Source of the DNA: Burkholderiaceae bacterium
GTDB lineage: Bacteria; Pseudomonadota; Gammaproteobacteria; Burkholderiales; Burkholderiaceae_C
Direction of reading: 5' to 3'
Length of the DNA: 9,965 bases
Assembly: GCA_031256125.1 (NCBI GenBank)
Contig: JAIRRE010000319.1
Location: forward strand, 1 to 9,965
The first letter of the stretch is position 1, and each line of letters opens with the position of its first letter. Positions 1 to 6,449 of this stretch are shown piece by piece. Position numbers and translations under genes: made by a program. A model generated the notes under the pieces. The model was not told where the DNA came from. It was given only the letters and a program-made list of their open reading frames with translations, and ran no database searches.

Positions 1-170
1 GCCAGTTTGATGTGGCGGTTTTGCTGGATCAGGCGGACGATGTCCAGTTGGTCGATGGGCGGGTTGGGGCGGAAGGTGATGGTGACGACGCCCGGCGCGG
101 CATCGACCTTCTGCACGCCGTAGGGCAAGCTGGCCACGCGCAGGCGGTGCACGTCGATCAGGGTTTGCGC
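1..170 (-). pseudogene. mfd 3'-terminal fragment (partial duplicate)
   Basis: Bases 1-170 align without gaps to 2917-3086 inside the full mfd gene, at a constant offset of 2916 and in the same orientation, with seven mismatches (about 96 percent identity). Translated on the minus strand it reads AQTLIDVHRLRV onward to NRHIKLA, matching Mfd residues 1089-1145 of the C-terminal D7 domain. Six mismatches are synonymous; the seventh changes Met1093 to Ile. The fragment begins abruptly at the Ala1089 codon. Upstream of it the reading frame stays open for only 17 unrelated codons before a stop, so it has no helicase portion and cannot be a working Mfd. The window edge cuts it, so whether it continues to the natural mfd stop codon is unknown. 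Displacement by insertion of the intervening gene is the likeliest origin. Identity as mfd sequence is certain; origin is inferred. Confidence 0.93.
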
Positions 171-268
171 TGATGGCGGGACAAATCCTGGACGCTGGTT
201 GATCCAGGCGGGGGCTACCACTCAGTGCGTACCCGGTACGTCACGTTGGCGGGTGAAGGGCGCGGTTG
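171..268. other. non-coding junction between mfd fragment and surface-protein gene
   Basis: This 98-base stretch joins the stop codon of the IPTL-CTERM gene to the point where mfd homology begins. It contains no gene I can support. It holds a 13-base palindrome (CGTACC-C-GGTACG, 228-240) and a 6-bp inverted repeat (187-208). In frame with the mfd fragment it reads VVAPAWINQRPGFVPPS after a TGA stop. A GTG directly follows that stop, but no convincing ribosome binding site precedes it, so I do not call a fusion gene. Confidence 0.6.
187..208 (-). terminator. weak hairpin downstream of IPTL-CTERM gene
   Basis: CCTGGA and TCCAGG form a perfect 6-bp stem around a 10-base loop, about 60 bases after the stop codon of the surface-protein gene. 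On the minus strand it is followed by ATTTGTCCC, which is only a poor U-tract. It could act as a weak terminator or simply be a scar of the junction with the mfd fragment. Confidence 0.25.
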
Positions 269-2458
269 TTACCCCCTGCGCCGCAATCCGGTTGCCGCGC
301 TGGCGGCCACAGCCAGCGCCAACAATGCCAGCGCCAGTTCGGTCAGTGTCGGGATGGGGTTGCTCTGGGCGGCATAGATGTCTCGGAGTATCGGTTCGCC
401 GGTGGCCATTACGCCGCCGATGCTGGGCCAAGTAACACCCGTTTCGATCTGCACTTTGCCTGTGGGTGCAGGGGCGATCACCTGAAACGCGAAGGGAACA
501 CTGTCTCCCGGATTCAGGATGGTATTCACAGTACAAGTAAAGACGGTATTGGTGGCGTCGGCCGTGCATCCTGTGGGTGGGCGGCTGCCGGAGGCCAGCT
601 CCAGGCCGGCAGGTAAAGTAACCGTCGCAATCGATCCGGCTGGGGCCACTCCCACGTCCGGTTCGCTGCTATTGCTCACCGTAAGGGTCATGGTAATGGG
701 CGTACCGACGGGCAGCGTGCTCGGCACCGACACAGTGGCCGAAACATCGGGCGAATCGTTCGTGGTGATGCCCTGCAGGGCGGTAGTGTTATTGGCTATA
801 TCCACCTCCCCCGCCCCAGGTATGGTGACCTGCGCGGTGACCTCCAAATCATCGGCCAGGATGGGGGCGGGAGCGATCACCTGGAATGGAAAACCCTGTT
901 GGCCGCCATTGACCAGCCCCGGCACTTGGCAGGTAAAGCTGGTATTGGTGGCATCGTCGGCCGTGCACCCTGCGGGCACCGGATTGTCGCTGTTGGGGTC
1001 CAGTCCCAGACCGTCAGGTAAAGTCACATGAGCCGTTCCGGGCGTGGAAGACGTTACTCCCGGCAGATTGCTGTTACTCACGGTAAGCGTCAGGGTGTTG
1101 GCAACGCCGGTGTACAGGAGATTTTTCAACGCGAGCGATATCGAAAGATCGGGGTCGCCGTCCGAGGTGGCAATGCCCTTCAGTGTCGAGTTGTTGTTGT
1201 TCTGGTTGACTTCGTTCGTGACCCCGCTGACCGTTGCCGTGAGGTTTACCGCGCTGGCCTGCGGAATCGCAACGGGAGCGATGACATCGAAATTGAACTT
1301 TATGGTATCGCCTGGATTCAGGGTTGCCAACGTGCAGCTAAAGCTGGTGGAAGTGGTCGTGCAGGAGCCAGGCACTATTCCAGTGGCAGGCGGCGTGAAG
1401 GAATCCAGGGTCAGACCTGTAGGCAGGGTCATGCTAACCTGCCCGTCTGTAGAGGCCACTACGCCGGGCGCGCCGCTGTTGCCCACGGTCAAGGTCATGG
1501 GGGCGGCAACGCCGGTAACCAGGCCATCGGGTTCCGACAACTGCGACCACAGGTCGGGCGCGCCCGCCACAGGTTGGGCGCACGCGCCGCTGGCGTTGAT
1601 CGCGGCGTCGGTGAAGGCTTCGGCGATGGGGGCGAGTTGACTGGAGTAGCCACTATCAAACGGAGAGGCATCACCTACGAAAAACAGGCAAGCGCCTTGA
1701 CCGCCATTGACGGCTGCTTGGGGCATGAAGAAACCGACGATGTTTTGCGTCACGGTGGCAGGCGGGGATGCGGGCAGTTTCGTTTGCGTGTAAAGAGCGT
1801 AATCGCGGGGTACGGAGGTAAGCGGGGTGTAAGCCACGCCATTCAGGACATTCAAACCAGCATTGGAGAAGGTTGATGCATAAAGCGAGGTCGGGTTGAG
1901 AGGTGCCGAGTAGGATCCACTGAAGAGTGGTATTACCGTTGCAATCGGAGATGTCCAGCTTGCAGGTCTGATCGTGTTGAACGCCGCTACGAGCGGGTTG
2001 ACGTTATCTTGCGCTACGCAGCAACCATCGGAAAAGATCACGATCGCAAGGTCGGGGCGAGTTTTTATGAGCGTGATGAGTTCGCCTAGTCGGGCTGTGT
2101 TGACAGGGTTAACCACCATCTCGACCACGACCAGCTTGGTACCTGCGGGGACGGACAAAGGGGTTGCGCCAGAGAGCACGCCACTGTCGTTTACGGGCGT
2201 GAGGTTCTTCTTCGGGGCGTAGTTCGAGAAAGCTGTCCAAGCATTGGTGAGGTAAGTGGGATAGCTAGGTTCGGTGGTCGAGATAAACCACATCTTTCCC
2301 GTCGTCTGCGCTTGGGCCGGCGCGGCCAGAACCGCCGCCAGCGCCAGCAACAACATGGCCAGCCAGCGCGGCGGTTTGCGCGCGGCATCAAGCCATGACC
2401 ATAGGCAACAGGCGTTGATCCGGTCACCCAATGGCGACGAGTGGAGAGAGGACTTCAT
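269..2458 (-). CDS. secreted IPTL-CTERM protein with three DUF11-like repeats
   Basis: Encodes 729 residues. The start at 2458 is chosen because AGGAGGTG sits six bases before that ATG; a start at 2509 would add 17 residues without such a site. A long charged N-region is followed by a hydrophobic core (about 34-46) and APAQA, so Sec cleavage after residue 50 is likely. Residues 51-295 form a domain I do not recognise, with beta-strand-like KLVVVEMVV, LAIVIFSDGCC (136-147) and CLFFVGDASPFDSG. Three DUF11-like repeats follow (about 301-430, 435-565, 568-690), each with xFxVIAPxx and one cysteine pair (366/375, 498/510, 631/642). The tail has IPTL at 702-705, a hydrophobic segment and LRRRG, the IPTL-CTERM sorting layout. 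In the known family this tail is processed by exosortase H, which is not encoded here. The usual Trp after IPTL is replaced (IPTLTELAL). A surface or exported structural role is inferred. GC content looks lower than in the flanking repair genes. Confidence 0.88.
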   Translation of the reverse strand: MKSSLHSSPLGDRINACCLWSWLDAARKPPRWLAMLLLALAAVLAAPAQAQTTGKMWFISTTEPSYPTYLTNAWTAFSNYAPKKNLTPVNDSGVLSGATPLSVPAGTKLVVVEMVVNPVNTARLGELITLIKTRPDLAIVIFSDGCCVAQDNVNPLVAAFNTIRPASWTSPIATVIPLFSGSYSAPLNPTSLYASTFSNAGLNVLNGVAYTPLTSVPRDYALYTQTKLPASPPATVTQNIVGFFMPQAAVNGGQGACLFFVGDASPFDSGYSSQLAPIAEAFTDAAINASGACAQPVAGAPDLWSQLSEPDGLVTGVAAPMTLTVGNSGAPGVVASTDGQVSMTLPTGLTLDSFTPPATGIVPGSCTTTSTSFSCTLATLNPGDTIKFNFDVIAPVAIPQASAVNLTATVSGVTNEVNQNNNNSTLKGIATSDGDPDLSISLALKNLLYTGVANTLTLTVSNSNLPGVTSSTPGTAHVTLPDGLGLDPNSDNPVPAGCTADDATNTSFTCQVPGLVNGGQQGFPFQVIAPAPILADDLEVTAQVTIPGAGEVDIANNTTALQGITTNDSPDVSATVSVPSTLPVGTPITMTLTVSNSSEPDVGVAPAGSIATVTLPAGLELASGSRPPTGCTADATNTVFTCTVNTILNPGDSVPFAFQVIAPAPTGKVQIETGVTWPSIGGVMATGEPILRDIYAAQSNPIPTLTELALALLALAVAASAATGLRRRG

Positions 2459-2462
2459 GGGG

Positions 2463-2470
2463 CACCTCCT
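2463..2470 (-). promoter_or_regulatory. strong Shine-Dalgarno site of IPTL-CTERM gene
   Basis: Minus strand reads AGGAGGTG, with six bases between AGGAGG and the ATG at 2458. It is the best ribosome binding site in the window and decides the start of the surface-protein gene. The other complete genes here (mfd, the zinc-ribbon gene, upp) have poor or no recognisable sites. Confidence 0.85.
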
Positions 2471-2535
2471 ATGAAAGCAATAGCACGCTACATCAGCGAA
2501 ACGTAACAAGTCATAACATCAATACGCCGATAAAG

Positions 2536-2549
2536 TGTAACCATTTACA
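2536..2549. promoter_or_regulatory. inverted repeat TGTAA-N4-TTACA, possible operator
   Basis: TGTAACCATTTACA is a perfect 5-4-5 inverted repeat lying 78 bases upstream of the surface-protein start codon, where a regulator or promoter element could sit. Its left half lies in the 12-mer AAGTGTAACCAT, which recurs upstream of the zinc-ribbon gene. No specific regulator is identified. Confidence 0.3.
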
Positions 2550-2618
2550 ACATCATGCGAGCCGCGTATGCCGCTTTTGCGGTTTATTTTTAGGTAACTG
2601 TTGCCATCATGCAAATAC

Positions 2619-2642
2619 AAATTATTTAAATTATTTAAATTT
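2619..2642. repeat. tandem 9-mer AAATTATTT, AT-only tract
   Basis: AAATTATTT occurs twice in direct succession (2619-2627, 2628-2636) followed by a partial third unit AAATTT. The tract is pure A/T inside a GC-rich genome. It lies about 160-185 bases upstream of the IPTL-CTERM start codon and could serve as an UP-like or bent, nucleoid-protein-binding segment; that role is inferred. Confidence 0.6.
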
Positions 2643-2739
2643 AATTTGCTATATCCTCATAAAAATTTTGTGCTGTGGGGCTGCCCGAATGCGTTAGGGT
2701 ATGGGCGCGATCAAAGCACCGGCGTGGAGCGATACCAGT

Positions 2740-2781
2740 ACACCCTCTCCCGCACCTCACCGCCGCAAGCTGGGAGGGTGT
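2740..2781. repeat. imperfect hairpin downstream of mfd, possible repeat-family remnant
   Basis: ACACCCTCTCCC (2740-2751) pairs with GGGAGGGTGT (2772-2781) apart from a two-base bulge, enclosing about 20 bases. The 11-mer CCCTCTCCCGC at 2743-2753 is identical to the stem arm of the palindromic repeat inserted in mfd. It lies 30 bases after the mfd stop codon and could stall transcription, but no U-tract follows on the minus strand, so a classical intrinsic terminator is not supported. A degraded copy of the same repeat family is equally plausible. Confidence 0.4.
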
Positions 2782-2810
2782 GGCTCGTATCCACTTGAAC
2801 CGAAACCGCG

Positions 2811-5800
2811 CTATGCGGACGTTTTGAGCTTGAGCGCCTTGAGCGTATCGCGCACCAGTTGGGCGCGGCTGCGCGGTTCGGGCAGGGCGCGCTCGATACG
2901 CAGCTTGTCGTTGCCCGCCAGTTTGATGTGGCGGTTTTGCTGGATCAGGCGGACGATGTCCAGTTGGTCGATGGGCGGGTTGGGGCGAAAGGTGATGGTG
3001 ACGACGCCCGGCGCGGCATCGACTTTTTGCACGCCGTAGGGCAGGCTGGCCACGCGCAGGCGGTGCACGTCCATGAGCGTTTGCGCCGGTTCGGGCAGCT
3101 TGCCGAAGCGGTCCACGATTTCTTCGACCAGCGCGTCCAGTTGCGCTTGGGTTTGCGCGGTGGCCAGGCGCTTGTAGAACGACAGGCGCAGGTGCACGTC
3201 GCCGCAGTAGTCTTCCGGCAGCAGCGCCGGGGCGTGCAGGTTGATGTCGATGGCCGCTTGTATGGGGGCAAGCAGGTCCGGCTCGCGCCCTGCTTGCAGC
3301 GCCTTGACGGCGGCGGCCAGCATCTCGTTGTAGAGCTGAAAGCCGATTTCCTGCATGTTGCCGCTCTGGTTTTCGCCCAGCATTTCGCCCGCGCCGCGAA
3401 TTTCCAGGTCGTGCATCGCCAGGTAAAAGCCGCTGCCCAGTTCTTCCATTTGCTGGATGGCCGACAGGCGCTGCTCGGCCTGCTTGGTGAGGCTCTCCAG
3501 GTCGGGCACCATCAGGTACGCATACGCCTGGTGGTGCGAGCGGCCCACGCGGCCGCGCAACTGGTGAAGTTGCGCCAGGCCGAACTTGTCGGCGCGGCTG
3601 ATGACGATGGTGTTGGCCGTGGGCACGTCGATGCCGGTTTCGATGATGGTCGAGCACAGCAGCAGGTTGTGGCGCTGCGCCACAAAGTCGCGCATCACGC
3701 GCTCCAGCTCGCGCTCGGGCATCTGGCCGTGGGCGACGGCGATGCGCGCTTCGGGCAGGATTTGCGCCAGCTTGGCGCGGCGGTTTTCGATGGTTTCGAC
3801 CTCGTTGTGCAGAAAGTAGATTTGCCCGCCGCGCTTGAGTTCGCGCAGCACGGCTTCACGGATCACGCCGTTGCCTTCGCTGCGCACAAAGGTCTTGATG
3901 GCTAGCCGCCGCTGCGGCGCGGTGGCGATCACGGAGAGATCGCGCAGTCCCTCCAGCGCCATGCCCAGCGTGCGCGGAATCGGCGTGGCGGTGAGCGTGA
4001 GCACATCGACTTCGGCGCGCATGGCCTTGATGGCTTCCTTGTGGCGCACCCCGAAGCGGTGCTCTTCGTCGATGACCAGCAGCCCCAGGTGCTTGAATTT
4101 GACGCTGGCGCTCAGGAGCTTGTGCGTGCCGACCACGATGTCGATGCTGCCGTCTTCCAGCCCCTTGGCGGCGGCGGCAATCTCCTTGGCCGAGCGAAAG
4201 CGGCTCATTTCCGCAACCTTGACCGGCCATTTGGCGAAGCGGTCGGCCAGCGTCTGGTAGTGCTGCTCGGCCAGCAGCGTAGTTGGCGCAAGCAGGGCCA
4301 CCTGTTTGCCGCCGGTGACCGCAACGAAGGCCGCGCGCAGCGCCACTTCGGTCTTGCCGAAACCCACGTCGCCGCACACCAGCCGGTCCATCGGGCGCGG
4401 CGAAATCATGTCCTGAATCACGGCGTGGATGGCGGCGCTCTGGTCGGCGGTTTCCTCGAAGCCGAAATCATTGGCGAAGACCTCGTACTCCTGCGGCTGC
4501 AAGCGGAACGCGAAGCCCTCGCGCGCGGCGCGCCGCGCGTAGATGTTGAGTAACTCCGCTGCCGTGTCGCGCACCTGTTCGGCGGCCTTGCGCCTAGCTC
4601 TTTCCCATTGGCCGGAGCCGAGTTTGTGCAGCGGCGCTTCGTCGGCGCTGACGCCGGTGTAGCGGCTGATGAGGTGCAGTTGCGCCACCGGCACGTAAAG
4701 CACGGCCTCGCCAGCGTATTCCAGGTACAGCATTTCTTGCGGCGCGGGCGTGCCGTCGGCGTTTTTTTCGCCCAGGTCCATGTGGATCAGACCCCGGTAG
4801 CGCCCGATGCCGTGCTGCGCGTGCACCACCGGGTCGCCGGGCCGCAGTTCGGCCAGGTCCTTGATGAGCGACTCCACGTCGCTGACTTGCTCCCGGCGCC
4901 GGCGGCGATGCACGCCCGGCGCGGCGGCGAACAGTTCGGTTTCGGTAATGAAGTCGATGCCGCCTTCAACCCAGGCAAAGCCTGCCGCCAGTGCGCCGGT
5001 GGCAATGCCCACGCGCTCATCCGCGCTGGCCTGAAACGCGGCCAGCGACTCGAACGCGGGCGGATGCAGGCCCGATGCACGCAAAAAGTCCAACAGGCTT
5101 TCGCGCCGCCCATCGCTTTCGGCCAGGATCAGCGCGCGGCGCGGCGATGCGGCGACGTGCGCTTGCAGCTTGGCCAACGGCTCCTCCGTGCCGCGCTGCG
5201 CGGCCAGATCGGGCAGCGCGGCGAAGGCGGCCAGGCCCTCTCCCCGACCCTCTCCCGCTTGCGGGAGAGGGGGCATTTCATTCCCTCTTCCGCTTGCGGG
5301 AGAGGGCTGGGGAGAGGGTGCGCCCGCGCGCAGCGCCAATTGCGGGTGCGCCTTGGCGGCGACGTAAAAATCCTCGGCGGACAGGAACAAGGCATCGGGC
5401 GGCAGCACTGGCCATTCCGGGTCGCCCTGCGCTAGGCGGTGGCGCTCGCGGGTGTCCTGCGCAAACTGGGACAGAGCGGCTTCCAGATCGCCGTGCAAAA
5501 CCAGCGTGGCGGGCGTCCCGCCGCCATTCAAATAATCGAACACCGTGGCCGTCTGGTCGAAAAACAGCGGCAGGTAGTATTCGATGCCGGCGCTGGCCAC
5601 GCCCGCGGCCATGTCGCGGTACAGACGGCTTTTGGTCGGATCGCCTTCCATGCACTCGCGCCAACGCTGGCGAAAGCGCGTACGCGCTGCCTCGTCGGTG
5701 GGGAACTCGCGCCCAGGCAGCAGACGCACTTCGGGCACCGGATACAGGCTGCGCTGGGTGTCGGGGTCGAAGCTGCGGATCGAGTCGATCTCGTCGCCGA

Positions 5801-6350
5801 ACAGGTCGATCCGGTAGGGCATGGGACTACCCATCGGGTACAGGTCGATCAACCCGCCGCGCACCGCGTATTCGCCGGGGCCGACCACTTGCGTGACATG
5901 GCTGTAACCGGCCAGCGTCAACTGGCTTTTGAGGGCCGCCTCGTCCTGCTTTTGCCCCTGCTTGAAGTGGAACGTGTGCCCTGCCAAAAACGACGGCGGT
6001 GCCAGCCGGTACAGCGCCGTGGTGGCCGGAATCAGCACCACGTCCGCCTGCCCTTGCCGGATTGCCCACAGCGTCGCCAGCCGCTCGCTGATTAAATCCT
6101 GGTGCGGCGAAAAGCGGTCGTAGGGCAGCGTCTCCCAGTCCGGGAAGCGCGCCACGCGCAAGTCCGGCGCGAAAAAGCCGATCTCGTCGGCCAGCCGCGC
6201 GGCATCGGCGGCGTCGGCGCAGACAATGGCGGTCAGCCGCTTTTCAGTCTTATCCCGCTCAGCCAGGCGCGCCAGCAGCAGCGCATCACCCGACCCCGGC
6301 GGACGCGGCAAGGCGTGGCGTTTACCGGCGGACAGGATAGGTAATTGCAT
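2811..6350 (-). CDS. mfd: transcription-repair coupling factor Mfd
   Basis: Encodes 1179 residues, slightly longer than E. coli Mfd (1148). Mfd is a dsDNA translocase that displaces stalled RNA polymerase and recruits UvrA to template-strand lesions. Residues 1-330 are the UvrB-like N-terminal module (PPGSGDALLLARL, RFPDWETLPYDRFSPHQDL). The RNA-polymerase-interacting domain spans about 502-570 (GDPVVHAQHGIGRYRG). The RecG-like helicase has Walker A GDVGFGKTE (660-668), DEEH (761-764), TATPIPRT (787-794) and motif VI QLRGRVGRS (930-938). The TRG-type segment LEIRGAGEMLGENQSG follows, then the D7 domain (about 1033-1150). Start MQLPILSAGKRH fits the family, although no good ribosome site is seen. 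Residues about 344-373 are an in-frame insertion made by a palindromic DNA repeat. A second copy of residues 1089-1145 lies at the left window edge. The zinc-ribbon gene lies 99 bases upstream on the same strand; co-transcription is possible. Confidence 0.98.
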   Translation of the reverse strand: MQLPILSAGKRHALPRPPGSGDALLLARLAERDKTEKRLTAIVCADAADAARLADEIGFFAPDLRVARFPDWETLPYDRFSPHQDLISERLATLWAIRQGQADVVLIPATTALYRLAPPSFLAGHTFHFKQGQKQDEAALKSQLTLAGYSHVTQVVGPGEYAVRGGLIDLYPMGSPMPYRIDLFGDEIDSIRSFDPDTQRSLYPVPEVRLLPGREFPTDEAARTRFRQRWRECMEGDPTKSRLYRDMAAGVASAGIEYYLPLFFDQTATVFDYLNGGGTPATLVLHGDLEAALSQFAQDTRERHRLAQGDPEWPVLPPDALFLSAEDFYVAAKAHPQLALRAGAPSPQPSPASGRGNEMPPLPQAGEGRGEGLAAFAALPDLAAQRGTEEPLAKLQAHVAASPRRALILAESDGRRESLLDFLRASGLHPPAFESLAAFQASADERVGIATGALAAGFAWVEGGIDFITETELFAAAPGVHRRRRREQVSDVESLIKDLAELRPGDPVVHAQHGIGRYRGLIHMDLGEKNADGTPAPQEMLYLEYAGEAVLYVPVAQLHLISRYTGVSADEAPLHKLGSGQWERARRKAAEQVRDTAAELLNIYARRAAREGFAFRLQPQEYEVFANDFGFEETADQSAAIHAVIQDMISPRPMDRLVCGDVGFGKTEVALRAAFVAVTGGKQVALLAPTTLLAEQHYQTLADRFAKWPVKVAEMSRFRSAKEIAAAAKGLEDGSIDIVVGTHKLLSASVKFKHLGLLVIDEEHRFGVRHKEAIKAMRAEVDVLTLTATPIPRTLGMALEGLRDLSVIATAPQRRLAIKTFVRSEGNGVIREAVLRELKRGGQIYFLHNEVETIENRRAKLAQILPEARIAVAHGQMPERELERVMRDFVAQRHNLLLCSTIIETGIDVPTANTIVISRADKFGLAQLHQLRGRVGRSHHQAYAYLMVPDLESLTKQAEQRLSAIQQMEELGSGFYLAMHDLEIRGAGEMLGENQSGNMQEIGFQLYNEMLAAAVKALQAGREPDLLAPIQAAIDINLHAPALLPEDYCGDVHLRLSFYKRLATAQTQAQLDALVEEIVDRFGKLPEPAQTLMDVHRLRVASLPYGVQKVDAAPGVVTITFRPNPPIDQLDIVRLIQQNRHIKLAGNDKLRIERALPEPRSRAQLVRDTLKALKLKTSA
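5236..5318. repeat. nested palindromic repeat inserted inside mfd
   Basis: Two hairpins lie side by side: 5248-5271 (CCCTCTCCCGC-TT-GCGGGAGAGGG, a perfect 11-bp stem) and 5283-5306 (same sequence with one mismatch in the left arm). Both are enclosed by outer arms CCCTCTCCCC (5236-5245) and GGGGAGAGGG (5309-5318). The whole is a REP-like nested palindrome of about 83 bases. It is translated without a stop as PSPQPSPASGRGN and PLPQAGEGRGEG within Mfd, between the N-terminal module and the RNA-polymerase-binding domain. Similar peptides recur in unrelated proteins of beta- and gammaproteobacteria, which fits a dispersed element rather than a protein domain. Exact insertion boundaries need comparison with an empty relative. 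Confidence 0.9.
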
Positions 6351-6449
6351 GGGGCTGGGGCGAATCGGAAAACGACAAAACCCCCGGCCAAGGTTGGGCG
6401 GAGGAACAAGCGGGAAATTTTAGGCAGGATGGGCGCCAGCACCGATCAA
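6351..6449. other. short spacer upstream of mfd
   Basis: These 99 bases separate the zinc-ribbon gene from mfd. On the minus strand TAAAAT (6417-6422) could be a -10 element for mfd, but no well-spaced -35 partner is present and no strong terminator separates the two genes. Read-through from the zinc-ribbon gene into mfd is therefore possible. Confidence 0.35.

Larger units (their letters stand above)
2459..2810. other. AT-rich intergenic region between mfd and IPTL-CTERM gene
   Basis: These 352 bases hold no gene I can support. The part next to the surface-protein gene (about 2500-2690) is strikingly AT-rich for this genome and should contain its promoter, including a TGTAA-N4-TTACA inverted repeat and a tandem 9-mer. 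I could not settle on a clear -35/-10 pair; GGTTACACTTTATC on the minus strand resembles part of the lac promoter, but no good -10 is spaced correctly. The part next to mfd (2690-2810) is GC-rich again and contains a hairpin. Confidence 0.6.

Noticed and set aside
1028..1876. Plus-strand open frame of 282 codons within the surface-protein gene
   Set aside because: Low-complexity Gly/Arg-rich translation antisense to clear DUF11-like repeats.
2459..2509. Upstream start extending the surface protein by 17 residues
   Set aside because: The ATG at 2458 has a near-ideal AGGAGG site six bases away, which the extension would place inside the coding region.
2571..2592. CCGC-TTTT-GCGG followed by a T-rich run, resembling a plus-strand terminator
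   Set aside because: The stem is only four base pairs and there is no plus-strand gene upstream for it to terminate.
2859..3905. Long plus-strand open frame (348 codons) antisense to mfd
   Set aside because: It is a mirror of mfd codon bias in a GC-rich gene, rich in Ala/Val/Gln/His/Arg with no recognisable domain, and mfd on the other strand is certain.
5236..5318. Possible CRISPR-like or tandem repeat array
   Set aside because: There are just two palindromic units with no regular spacers, nested in outer arms; it is a REP-like element inside a coding gene.
4608..5435. Plus-strand open frame of 275 codons within mfd
   Set aside because: Shadow frame crossing the palindromic repeat; no domain and no start signal.
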